From Algorimicrobium hallyeonense (GTDB lineage: Bacteria; Bacteroidota; Bacteroidia; Flavobacteriales; Flavobacteriaceae): a stretch of DNA of 64,000 nucleotides. A program made the position numbers and the translations under genes. The stretch lies in assembly GCF_042657385.1 (NCBI RefSeq), contig NZ_JBHSLA010000007.1:50839-114838 (forward strand). Reading direction: 5' to 3'. Position 1 is the stretch's first letter; each line of letters begins with the position of its first letter. The notes under the pieces were generated by a model that worked only from the letters and a program-made list of their open reading frames with translations, was not told where the DNA came from and ran no database searches. Shown piece after piece: positions 45,601 to 57,400 of the stretch.

Positions 45601-48108
45601 TTTGATGGCGTAGATGATAATATTACGTTTAGGGATAATTATAATTTAGAAAGTTCATTTTCAATTGAAGTCTGGGTAAAATCTGATCAAACGAACAACA
45701 CTATTCAAACTATTCTCTCTAAACGAGAAGGCAATAATTTAATTAATGGTTATGATTTAAGATTGGTGAATAATGCCATCTCTTTTCATTGGAATAATAG
45801 TCAATTTGTTTCTGCTTCGCCTCATGAAATAAACACCAACCAATGGTATCATATTGCAGCAACTTATGATGGTTCAGAATACAAATTGTATATAGACGGC
45901 ATTGAACTAAACAGCGTTTTTGACACCACAGCACCAGTATCCAATTCAGCCGATTGCATTTTAGGTGCGATGGATAATACTGTAAGTCCGTTTATACCAC
46001 TTAATTATTTTGATGGCGGATTAGACGAATTACGAATTTGGGATGTAGCATTAACACAAGATCAGATTCGTAAAATGATGAATCAAGAAATTGAAGATAA
46101 TACACTTGTTAAAGGCTCTGTTGTACCAAACGATATTTCTGGACTTAATTGGGCAGACCTCAACGGGTATTATCAAATGAATCAAAACACCGATTTATCT
46201 GGCGGTAATTTAGTTTCTAATGGCAATTCAGGAGTCGAAGGTGTTTTAAGATACATGACCACTCTGCAACCGGAAACAGCACCACTACCCTATCAAAGTA
46301 TCTCCGATGGCGATTGGACAAATCCAAACACTTGGCTTTATGGTAATTCCCAAGCTATACCAAATAGTATCGGGATTGATGGAGCAACATCTGTAGATTG
46401 GAATATAGTACGAACATCGCATAATATAACTTCTGGCAATAACAATATTACATTACTCGGGTTAGACGTAAATGCGAATACATTAACTATAGAAAATTCA
46501 GATCCATTAGATGGACAGAGTTTAACTATTTCAGATTATTTAATTATTGATGGTGTAGATACCGTTTTAAAATTAGTTGGAGAATCACAATTAATACAAG
46601 AAACAGGGAGTATTGTTGATTATTCAGGAACTGGATTAGTAAAACGTGACCAACAAGGAACAACTAATTATTATAATTATAATTACTGGAGTTCGCCCGT
46701 CAGTTTAGATGGAAGCACTTTTTCAGTTGGAGAAGTCTTGTATGATGGCCAACAACCCGTATTATGGACAACAGCACATAATGCTAACCCAAGTACCAAT
46801 CCAATTTCTTTAAGTAGTAGGTGGTTGTATTTATATGAAAATTTTCCATATAACTCCTATGCAGATTGGCAAGCTATAAATGAGACTGATTTAATCCCTG
46901 TTGGTTTGGGGTATTTAATGAAAGGTAGTGGTAATGCTGGTACATCACAAAATTACACCTTTGTAGGGAAACCTAATAATGGGACTATAAGTACACCTAT
47001 TACCGCAACATATGAAGCTTTAGTTGGAAATCCATATCCTTCAGCTATTGACGCACATGAGTTTATAAATGACAATAATAGTAGTATTGAAGGAACCATC
47101 TATTTTTGGGAGCACTACGCCACTAACAACACACATATTACGGTAGATTATCAAGGTGGTTATGCTGCCTACAATTTTTCTGGCGGTAATCCAGCAGTTT
47201 CACCTCCAGAAATAAGTGGACTTGGAACACCTTCAAAAATTCCAGAACGATACATTTCTGTATCACAAGGTTTTAATGTAAAAGGAAATGGTACAGGTGG
47301 ACAGGTGACTTTTGAAAATGACCAAAGAATTTTTGTTAAAGAAGCTGTCACTGGATCTGCAAACAATGGTTCGGTATTTATGAGACCAGGAAATCCATTA
47401 AATAATTTAAATTCAGGAGAAGATATTATTAAACGTATACGGTTAGATATTAAAACCCCTGAAGGCGCTAACAGACCTTTACTTTTAGCTTTTGTACCAA
47501 ATCAACTAGCAACAGATGCTATTGACTATGGCTATGATGCTTTAAATACAGAAGCACTCCCTAATGATGTGTCTTGGATGATTAATAACGAAAAGTATGT
47601 AATTCAAGGGGTTGGAGATTTTAATGAATCTAAAATGTATCCATTAGGTGTATTTTTATCTAATTCAGGTAATATTGAAATTTCACTAAAGGCTTTAGAA
47701 AATTTCGAAACTGAAATAGATGTTTTTGTATATGACTCTTTATATCAAACGTATACCTTAATTAACGATACCAATTTTGTATACGCATTAGATGCTGAAA
47801 TTTATACAAATCGCTTTTATATTACATTCCAAGCTAACACATTGACGATTACCGAAAACATGTACGATAATGTCTCAATAAATTATCTTCAAAATCCTGA
47901 TGAGATTTATATAAAAACACCAAGTTCCATTCAAGTTAAAACGGTGCGATTAATTAATTTGCTAGGGCAGGACGTTTTTTCTTGGGAAATTAATAATTCA
48001 TCTAAAACGGTACGCATTCCTGTAAAACGTATTTCGGAAGGCACTTATATTGTTAAGGTTACAACAGATTCCGGGATAATTAATAAAAAGGTGCTTATTA
48101 AGTATTAG
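42694..48108 (+). CDS. Giant HYR/DUF5011/LamG surface protein with T9SS sorting domain
   Basis: A 1,804-residue secreted protein, start TTG (no better ATG; MKLKQFYFI onward is a good signal peptide ending near IHGQ). Order: three HYR domains (about 24-290), four Ig-like DUF5011-type repeats (about 292-627, each with a conserved Cys pair and ATAIDPCFG), two more HYR-like domains (628-790), PKD-like stretches, a LamG/concanavalin domain (about 967-1150, ALDFDGVDDNITF), a parallel-repeat region, and a type A T9SS C-terminal signal (about 1730-1804, GTYIVKVTTDSGIINKKVLIKY split over two strands). It is exported by the Por secretion system to the cell surface, probably as an adhesin. Confidence 0.85.
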   Translation: MKLKQFYFILFFLFMGSYIHGQCAPDVTPPSITCPSNITASCPHAPSLNYLEPATTDLCGPIVLQTYTLSGATNGSSPATGIHNMNSVTFLAGTTTILYEIEDAAGNSSSCTFDVTVTDFTPPIVVCQADITTVNDAGLCTAYVDMFGLNVFPTAFDACSGLSTVPTGVPAGSLFPIGTTTVTWVVTDAAGNFSTCLQDIIVTDEENPTITCPTAITVNTDSGQCDALVTIPPVIASDNCTVSSITNDYNAGGANASGTYPIGTTTVTFTVTDSANRTATCSMDIIVNNNQIPTITLVGSDPVTLEACSPYIEYGATANDTCSGDISGNIVIDTSEININVVGTYNVYYNVTNSNGLNAGTVIRTVNVVDTSSPTLSLIGPNPFVIGDCSTYRELGAEAIDPCFGDISGNVIIDNSSVNTSVLGFYTVTYNVMDASGNTTSEITRTIEVVDINEPVIVLIGNDPQIIEACDTYVELGATAIDPCFGTDFSGDIVVDISAVNFGMIGTYPVTYNVTDNAVPTANVAIEVIRMVEIVDTTGPVITLLGDDPQIIEACSPYIELNATAIDPCFGTDYSTDIIIDVTSVNTSVTGSYTVTYNVMDIEGNSATEVIRTVNVVDTTTPTIICPTDIIVNNDAGLCSAIINYSVTSSDNCPGETVTQTDTTGLTSGDAFPVGTTILEYTVTDSLGNSDSCSFSITVNDIEVPEVFCQDFTMQLDPTTGLATLLPTDIDNGSSDNCNVILSLSQDIFDCSHIGTNIVTLIATDPSGNFSTCEATVTITDAADNSSVSISTPINPICQNQEISITAMPVNGGTTPTYQWQINGIDVPGETGNIFTTSFLNNADEVTVIMTSDASICAQPQTSDPLIIIVNDYNAPANAGSDFTNTVCTNTTISLNGSAVNGINAIGTWSVTSGQISGFSFSDENNPTSTFTGDIGETYTLTWSIDNPEPCIDTASSIEVIFIGCNALDFDGVDDNITFRDNYNLESSFSIEVWVKSDQTNNTIQTILSKREGNNLINGYDLRLVNNAISFHWNNSQFVSASPHEINTNQWYHIAATYDGSEYKLYIDGIELNSVFDTTAPVSNSADCILGAMDNTVSPFIPLNYFDGGLDELRIWDVALTQDQIRKMMNQEIEDNTLVKGSVVPNDISGLNWADLNGYYQMNQNTDLSGGNLVSNGNSGVEGVLRYMTTLQPETAPLPYQSISDGDWTNPNTWLYGNSQAIPNSIGIDGATSVDWNIVRTSHNITSGNNNITLLGLDVNANTLTIENSDPLDGQSLTISDYLIIDGVDTVLKLVGESQLIQETGSIVDYSGTGLVKRDQQGTTNYYNYNYWSSPVSLDGSTFSVGEVLYDGQQPVLWTTAHNANPSTNPISLSSRWLYLYENFPYNSYADWQAINETDLIPVGLGYLMKGSGNAGTSQNYTFVGKPNNGTISTPITATYEALVGNPYPSAIDAHEFINDNNSSIEGTIYFWEHYATNNTHITVDYQGGYAAYNFSGGNPAVSPPEISGLGTPSKIPERYISVSQGFNVKGNGTGGQVTFENDQRIFVKEAVTGSANNGSVFMRPGNPLNNLNSGEDIIKRIRLDIKTPEGANRPLLLAFVPNQLATDAIDYGYDALNTEALPNDVSWMINNEKYVIQGVGDFNESKMYPLGVFLSNSGNIEISLKALENFETEIDVFVYDSLYQTYTLINDTNFVYALDAEIYTNRFYITFQANTLTITENMYDNVSINYLQNPDEIYIKTPSSIQVKTVRLINLLGQDVFSWEINNSSKTVRIPVKRISEGTYIVKVTTDSGIINKKVLIKY

Positions 48109-48413
48109 GGTTATAAACACTATATTTTAGTTATTAAATTATTGATAATAGACATAAAATTTTTAAGCAAACCATCCTTTTACCCCAATTTTATTATATC
48201 TGGTCGAAATAACCTGCTAAAATTTGCTTATCCTATTTTTTTGAGTGATTTTCACTGTGCTATTAATCAACATGTCTTCAAAATACAGATAGGTTGAACC
48301 CAACCAAAGTCTACTTTAAATTTTACATTCCTAAAAACATCATATTATTATGCTTTGCATAATATATTCATGTGTATTGTGTTCTGGCCATACTATTAAC
48401 TAACAACCACAAC
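48109..48413 (+). other. 305-bp gap between the two giant genes; nothing seen
   Basis: AT-rich, with no hairpin plus T run and no exact promoter box. The second gene may be read through from the first. Confidence 0.4.
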
Positions 48414-51400
48414 ATGATGAAAACTACGTCTAAATCCATTCTAATACTATGTTTATTATTAGTTATTTTTTCTTGTAAAAAAGAGAATACCATTGGAAAT
48501 GAAAAAGTTCATGAATTAACCAATCAATCTTTTAACGACACTACTTTAGATTATGATGATACACCTTCAGAGATATCACATGAATCAAAAACAAATCAAG
48601 ATTTATTAGCTGATGCTAATTTTGCGATAGAACCTGATAAAAACAGAACACCTTCGAAAGTTAACAACTTTGAAGTAGATCCTAAAACAGAATTAATTTC
48701 TAAAAGAGATCGTACTACTAAACATTATTTGCGAGAAGATGGCAAAACAATAGATGCTGTTTTATCTCCAAAGTCCATGCACTACCAAAGTAAATCTGGT
48801 AGCTGGGAAGATATAAATACGAATCTCGTACCTTCAGAAAAAAGAGATTATGTCTTTGCAAATACCTCTAACAATTTAAGATCTTGGTTTCCAGCAGACC
48901 CATCAGAATACGGTGTGATTATTCAAACCGATAATTCCGAACTGGTTATGGGTAAAAACCTTACTATGAGCTTAACAGATAGTATTGGAACCCTTTTAAA
49001 AGCTAACAATTTTAAAACTGCAATACCAAAAGCAAATAAAAATACCCTTACTTATAACAATGTTCTGGATGGTATTGATAATGAATATGTCATAAAAGCA
49101 GACGAGATTAAGCATAACATTATTCTTAACAGCAATCCTATATCAAATGATAACACAGTCTTTGTAACGTTTACCGAAGATTTAGAATTACCAAAAAATT
49201 ATAGTCTAGAGTATGACCAAAATCAGACTGGTTTGGTTATTGTAGATGAGAATAATCAAGTCTATCTACAAATTCCAGCACCACAGGTGTATGAAAAAAA
49301 TAATGAAGCTGTTTTAGCACCAACGGAAGATGCAGCATTTCATATTGAAAAAGTTGATTTAGGAATTAATACGTATCGTATAGCTACAAAAATTTCAAAG
49401 CAATGGTTAGAGAATAGAAATTACCCTATAATAGTTGATCCTACAATTACATTAAATGGTAATATGTCTGGTTATATCCGTTATCGATATGATTATGATG
49501 ATTCTGGATGTGGATCATCTACTACTACTCGCACATATTACTCCTCTAATAACCAACCAGCTAGAATTCAGGTAGGATATTATTATAGTAGAAGTGGTGG
49601 AAGCTGGTGTACTTATAGAGACACCTACTATGACCATTATAGAAGTTGGATAAAATATGATACAAGTTCAATTCCTGATGTTAGTGTTATTAATAACGTA
49701 GAGTTTAGTGCAAATGTAGCTAGCTTGTATGGAAATTCCATACCAGCTTATTTAAGATCATCCTCATCGGAAGGTGGTAACTACACCACAAGTTCAAATT
49801 CAAGTCAGTATAACTCTTTGGTAGCAGGTGGCAATCACGGCACAGCTTATTATAACACCACAGGGCAACAATCATATACCATATTAAATGGTGGAGCCAC
49901 AACTCGAGTCCAAGATTTATTAGCACAAGATTATTTCCAGTTAAGTTTTGATTCCAATGGGAGTAACCGAGATAATAGACCTTATAGAATTTTTAATACA
50001 GCTCAATCCTTATTACGTGTCACTTATTTAGGAGCATGCGAAAATATTACTGAAGCTCCGGAAAACCCATTTCCATTTAATACCGCAACAGAGGTTTGTT
50101 ACAATGGCGGTGGAGCAGTTACAGTTTTAGGCTGGACGGCAGTGCCAGAAGCTACAGTATATGATGTTTATTTTGGAACCTCGCCTACACCAGGTCTGTT
50201 ACAATCTAATCTTGCAGCAAACACAACTACAGCTAATCTTAACTTAACAGCAAACACACAGTATTATTGGAGAGTAGTGCCTAAAAATGACTGTAGTACC
50301 TTTAGTAATGTTAGCACATGGAGCTTTACAACAGCAGCTCAAGTCTGTTCTGATGATTATTGTGATGTAACATTTAATAATGTACGCCCAATTACCAGTG
50401 TTACGTTTGGTGATATTAACAATCAAAGTTCAAGTTCAACAAATAGTCCATCTTATGAAAATTACACGGCGTTTTCCACTACAGTAGTCCAAGGTAATGG
50501 TACCAGTCAAGGAACCGGTTATAATATTACTGTTAAAGGTAATACAGATGGAGCCCAAGAAAACAGAACATTATACTTTACAGCTTTTATTGATTGGAAT
50601 CAAAATGGCGACTTTTCTGATGCTAACGAATATTATGAAATAGGTAGTGTTACAAATTCTGATGGTACCGATACTGAAGAAGCTTCAACGATTTTAAACA
50701 TCCCTTCGGGTGTTGCTTTAGGAGGTACTACGATGCGAATAATAGCTAGTAGGTTTGGTTATAATATTAATCCTTGTGCTCCTGTTGAAGGAAATGGGAA
50801 TAACTACTACGGTCAAACTGAAGATTATACGGTTAATATTTGTGAATTACCTATAGCAAATTGTAATAATGATATTACGATTCAACTTGACGAGTCAGGA
50901 AATGCTAGTATAACAGTTTCAGATATTGATAATGGTAGTACAGCTAATTGCGGCTTACAGTCCTTAACTATTTCTCAAACAAGCTTTGATTGTTCAGATA
51001 TTGGACAAAAAATAGTTGAATTAACTATTACAGATGTTTTTGGCAATTCATCTACCTGTAACGCAACTGTTACAGTATTAGATACCGAAGGACCAGAAAT
51101 AACCTGTTTAACAGATATTATATTAACCACAGAAGTGGGTGGATGTTTAGCTACTATTACGGATAGCAGTTATGATGCGATAGTTGCAGATAATTGTGGT
51201 ATAGCCTCAATAAGTAATAATATAACCAATACGGCGACTTTAGCTGGTGCTGTTTTTGATATTCCGTCAAATCCTACAACTGTAATATGGACTGTAGAAG
51301 ATACGTCTGGTAATATTACCCAATGTGAAACTATTTTTACGGTAGAAACGCCTTTACCAATCTTGGCATCCGTTGATCCTGTAAGCTTTTTACCTGGTGA

Positions 51401-54400
51401 TACTATTACCTTAAATGGTAATCATTTTACTTCATCTGGAAACACTATAAATATAAACGGTCAGACTGTTACACCTGACAGTGAAATGGTCACAGAAATA
51501 ACATTTACCATTCCAGTAGGTGTTTGTACTGATGTACTTTTTGTAACTAATGGCTGTGGATTTGAAACAAATACCCTACCCTATACTGTTGAATCACCTG
51601 TAATAAATTCAATTAACCCTAGCATTTTACCTTACGAAGGTAATGTTGAAGTGCTCATTAACGGAACAGGTTTTAGTAGTTCTGGAAATACAGTTACTAT
51701 TGGCGGTATTGCGGCAACGAATATTCAAAATGAGAGTCAAACATCTATTACAGTTACATCTCCAGCAGGTGTGTGTAACGGAACTATTGAAATTACAAAC
51801 GCATGTGGTGTCATTTCCAATTCTTTTGGCTACTCCGTTAATGCACCTATAATTGGTGCTATTAGTATTAGTCCTATAGTTCCTGGAAGTAACTTAATTA
51901 TTAATGGTGCTAATTTTAATCCAGGTCAAAATTCTGTATCCATAAACGGCATTGATGCACCAATTATTTCAGATTCTTTTGCTAGTATAACGATTACTGT
52001 GCCATTTTTAAACAATGTGTGTGCGGCAGATATCATTGTAACAACTTGTAATTTAGTATCTGATACGTTTTCAAGTTCTTCTAATGAGTTGGAACCACCA
52101 ACCATAAGTTGTCCAAACGATATAAGCGCTATAGCAACAAGTGAAGCTGGAGCAGTTGTAACTTATACTGAACCTCAAGGAACCGATAATTGTGGTGTGG
52201 CCTCTACTGTATTAACTACTAATCTTGGAAGTGGAGACACCTTCCCTATTGGTGATACTACAGTGACTTATGAAACCACAGACACATCTGGTAATATGGT
52301 TTCATGCTCATTTACAGTAACAGTAGTTGGTGTAGCACCAGTAATAAATTGTCCGGCAACAATTACGGTTAATAATACTATAGGACAATGCGATGCGATT
52401 GCTAATTTTAGTGCAACAGATGTCGTTGGAATTCCAGCTTCAGTCATTACATATTCGCAAGATCCTAATACTATTTTTCCAATTGGAACAACTACAATTA
52501 CGGCTACTGCAACTAATGCTGTAGGTACTTCTACCTGTACTTTTGATGTGGTAGTATTAGATTCCGAGGCACCAGTTATAACGTGTCCTGGAAATATAGT
52601 TCAAGATTCAGATTTAGGTTCTTGTGACGCAGTGGTAACTTATGTTGTTTCGAGTTCCGATAATTGTGTTGGAGAAACAATAGTTCAAACATCAGGTTTA
52701 GCCTCCGGAAGTATGTTCCCATTAGGAACAACTACAAACTCGTTTGAAGTTACGGATGCATCAGGAAATACAGCTACTTGTAGTTTTGATGTTACCATTG
52801 AAGACAATGAATTACCCAATGCAGTTTGTCAAGATTTAACTGTTTATTTAGATGCGAATGGACAAGCAAGTATTACGGCTCAAGATATAAATAATGGATC
52901 GACAGATAATTGTGGAATAGCTTCAATTTCGATAAGTGATAACAGTTTCGATTGTTCAGATGTTAGTTCAGGAGGAGGTACATCTGACCCTTCAAAAAGT
53001 ATTATAATTTCTGGAGTTTTCGATGGACCGTTAACAGGTGGTGTGCCAAAGGGTATTGAGTTATATGTTATTAGTGATATAAGCAACCTTTCAGAATATG
53101 GTATTGGTTCAGCCAATAATGGAGGAGGCAGTGATGGTGAAGAATTTACTTTTCCGAATGTAGCAGTTACTTCAGGAACATATATTTATGTAGCTTCTGA
53201 AAGCCTTCAATTTAATGCTTTCTTTGGCTTCAATCCAGATTATACAGATGGCTCGATGGGAATAAATGGCGATGATGCTATTGAATTATTTTATAATGGG
53301 AATGTTGCTGATGTTTTTGGCTATATTAATACAGATGGAACAGGTCAATCTTGGGATTATTTAAATGGCTGGGCTTATAGAAATAATAATTCTGATCCGA
53401 ATGGTTCAACATTTCAGTCTAATAACTGGTATTACAGTGGTACTAATGCGCTTGATGGAGAAAGTAGTAACACAACAGCCACTATACCTTTTCCTATTGG
53501 TATGTTTACCACTACTCAAGGTGGAGGAATCTCTTCTGGAGTTTCGGTAAACTTAACCATAACAGATAACAATGGAAACGTCAGTACATGCACCGCATCA
53601 GTTACGGTATTAGATGCAATTCCACCAGAAATAACATGCCCTGGAAATATTGTACAAGATTCCGATTTAGGATCCTGTGATGCTGTTGTTAATTATACGG
53701 TTATAGGCTCTGATAATTGTGCTGGAGAAGCCGTAGTTCAAACTGCTGGTTTAGCATCAGGAAGTGCCTTTCCATTAGGAACAACAACTAACACCTTTGA
53801 AGTTACAGATGCATCAGGAAATACGGCTACTTGTAGTTTTGACGTAACTATTGAAGATAATGAACTACCAACAGTCGCTTGTCAAGACCTAACGGTTTAT
53901 TTAGATGCTAACGGACAAGCAAGCATCACAGCTCAAGACATTGATAATGGCTCAACCGATAATTGTGAAATTGCTTCTATATCTATTAGTGATAACAGTT
54001 TTGACTGTAGTGATGTAAGCATAGGGGGAACGGCATCAGGCGTATGGATTAACGAACTTCATTATGATAATGATGGTGGGGATTCAGGTGAGTTTGTAGA
54101 AGTTGCTGGAACTTCGGGATTTAATTTAACAGGTTATAGCATTGTTTTATATAATGGTAGTAACGGAACGTCTTATGACACAATAAACCTTTCAGGTACT
54201 ATTGATAATGAAGGTGGTTCTGGTTTTGGAGCTATAGAATTTTTTCAATCTGGAATTCAAAATGGAGCACCAGATGGATTAGCACTTGTGGATAATTTAG
54301 GAGATGTAGTTGAGTTCTTAAGTTATGAAGGTTCATTCACAGCAACTGATGGTCCAGCAAATGGATTAACATCTACAGATATTGAAGTAAATGAGCCAGG

Positions 54401-57400
54401 TTCAACACCTGTAGGTGAGAGTTTACAACGAACTGGAGATGGTAATTCTTCATGGACAGGACCAATAACTGCAAGTTCTGGGGATTTAAATGCGGGACAA
54501 AATTTTTCTAGTGGTTCTGGCGTATCGGTTACTTTAACAGTAACTGACAACAATGGGAACGTAAGTTATTGTAATGCAACTGTCACTGTTTTAGATGCAA
54601 TCGCACCAGAAATAACGTGTCCAGGAGATATTACACAAGATTCAGATTTAGGATCCTGTGATGCAGTTGTAAACTATACTGTTATAAGCTCAGATAATTG
54701 TGCAGGAGAAACTCTAGTACAAACGGCAGGTTTAGCTTCAGGAAGTGTTTTTCCATTAGGAACAACCACAAACACGTTTGAAGTTAAGGATGCATCAGGA
54801 AATACAGCAACCTGTAGTTTCGATGTGACTATTGAAGACAATGAATTGCCAACAGTAGTTTGTCAAGACCTAACGGTTTATTTAGATGCTAACGGACAAG
54901 CAAGCATCACCGCTCAAGACATCGATAATGGGTCGACAGATAATTGTGGAATAGCTTCAATTTCAATAAGCGATAACAGTTTTGATTGTTCAGATGTTAG
55001 TTCAGGAGGTACAACAACAGCCTCTACCGATTTATTCATTTCAGAATATATTGAAGGAAGTGGAAATAATAAATGTATCGAAATCTATAATGGCACAGGA
55101 GCAGATGTCAATTTAGGCAGCTATGAGTTGGCTAGATATACAAATGGTAGTACTTCGTCTTCAGAAATTTCATTATCTGGAATTTTAGCAGATGGAGACG
55201 TCTATGTTGTTTGTAATTCAGGAGCTTCTTCAGCTTTTACAAATGAAGCCGATTTACTTACCGGTTCCATGACACATAATGGAGATGATGCCATCGCTTT
55301 ATTGAAAAATGGATCAGCCATTGATATTTTTGGAAGAATTGGACAAGATCCAGGTTCTTCATGGAATCAAGGAGGTAATAGCACATCAGATGAAACATTA
55401 GTAAGAAATTCAAATATTACGGATGGGAATACGGATAATGATGTAAACTTCCCATCATTAGAAACCGAATGGACTAGCTTACCTCAAAACGATACGTCTA
55501 ATTTAGGAAGTCATACCGTGTCTGGAGGTGGAGGCGTTGGGGTTTCCGTGACCTTAACCGTTACGGATACTAATGGAAATGTAAGTTCTTGTACAGCAAT
55601 AGTAACGGTAGAAGATAACATAGCACCAGAAATCACTTGTATAGCAGATGCCACAAGAGATACCGATTTAGGTCAATGTGATTACACGATTCAAGGAACA
55701 GAGTTCGATGCTACTTTTACAGACAACTGTATTTCAGGAAGCATTAGCAATAGTGTTAATGGCACTTCAAGTTTATCAGGAGAAGTATTTGCTTTAGGAG
55801 CAACAACCGTTACTTGGACAGCAGACGATGGTCATGGGCAAGTAGTAACGTGTACAACAACAATCACTGTAGAAGATAACGAAGCACCAGTGATTACTTG
55901 TATTGGAAATGACACAAGAGATACCGATTTAGGTCAGTGTGATTACACCATTCAAGGAACAGAATTTGATGCTAGTTTTACAGACAACTGTATAGATGGA
56001 AGCATTAGTAATAGTATTAATGGAACATCTAGTTTATCAGGAGAAGTATTTGTTTTAGGAGCAACAACAGTTACTTGGACAGCAGATGATGGACATGGAC
56101 AAATTGTTACGTGTACAACAACAATAACCGTTGAAGACAACGAAGCACCAGTGATTACTTGTATTGGAAATGACACAAGAGATACCGATTTTGGTCAGTG
56201 TGATTACACCATTCAAGGAACAGAGTTCGATGCTACTTTTACAGATAACTGTATAGATGGAAGCATTAGTAATAGTATTAATGGAACATCTAGTTTATCA
56301 GGAGAAGTATTTGTTTTAGGAGCAACAACAGTTACTTGGACAGCAGATGATGGGCATGGACAAATTGTTACGTGTACAACAACAATAACCGTTGAAGACA
56401 ACGAAGCACCAGTGATTACTTGTATTGGAAATGACACAAGAGATACCGATTTAGGTCAGTGTGATTACACCATTCAAGGAACAGAGTTCGATGCTAGTTT
56501 TACAGACAACTGTATAGATGGAAGCATTAGTAATAGTATTAATGGAACATCTAGTTTATCAGGAGAAGTATTTGCTTTAGGAGCAACAACAGTTACTTGG
56601 ACAGCAGATGATGGACATGGACAAATTGTTACGTGTACAACAACAATAACCGTTGAAGACAACGAAGCACCAGTGATTACTTGTATTGGAAATGACACAA
56701 GAGATACCGATTTTGGTCAGTGTGATTACACCATTCAAGGAACAGAGTTCGATGCTACTTTTACAGATAACTGTATTTCAGGAAGTATTACGAATGACTA
56801 TAACAATTCAGCAAGTTTAGCTGGAGAAATATTCGTTCAAGGTACAACTACTGTTACTTGGACTGCAGATGATGGACATGGACAAGTTGTGACGTGTACA
56901 ACAACCATCACCGTTGAAGATAACGAAGCTCCAATTGTAAACTGTTTAGATTTACAAGTGCAATTAGATGCCTTCGGAAATGGTAGTATTGAGTTAAGTG
57001 ATATTAATGGAAATTCTACGGACAATTGTGGTATTGCAAGTATTACGTTATCTCAATTGACGTTTGACTGTTCAGATATTGGAGGAGATTTAGATCAATT
57101 AATTATCTCAGAATATATTGACGGAACAGGCAATGAAGATTGTATAGAAATTTATAATGGAACCGGTAACCCAATAAATTTATATGAAGAAGGATATACG
57201 TTGAATGTCTATATAGATGGAAGCTCAACAGTCACCTATTCAGTTCCTTTATTAGGAATAATTGGAGATCGTGAAGTCTATGTCGTTTGTAATCCAACTT
57301 CACCAGCAGCTGCTACAGAAGCAGATCAAACAGGTGCTTTTGCTTTCAATGGTAATGATGCCATAGCATTAGTGTATAATGGTAATGCAGTAGATGTATT

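Noticed and set aside
55952..56698. Three near-identical 74-codon frames on the minus strand
   Set aside because: They are antisense shadows of the tandem HYR repeats, which explains their identity and 261-bp spacing.
55611..56915. The 261-bp repeats as a CRISPR array
   Set aside because: Repeat units are 261 bp, contiguous and in frame, with no spacers. They encode HYR domains.
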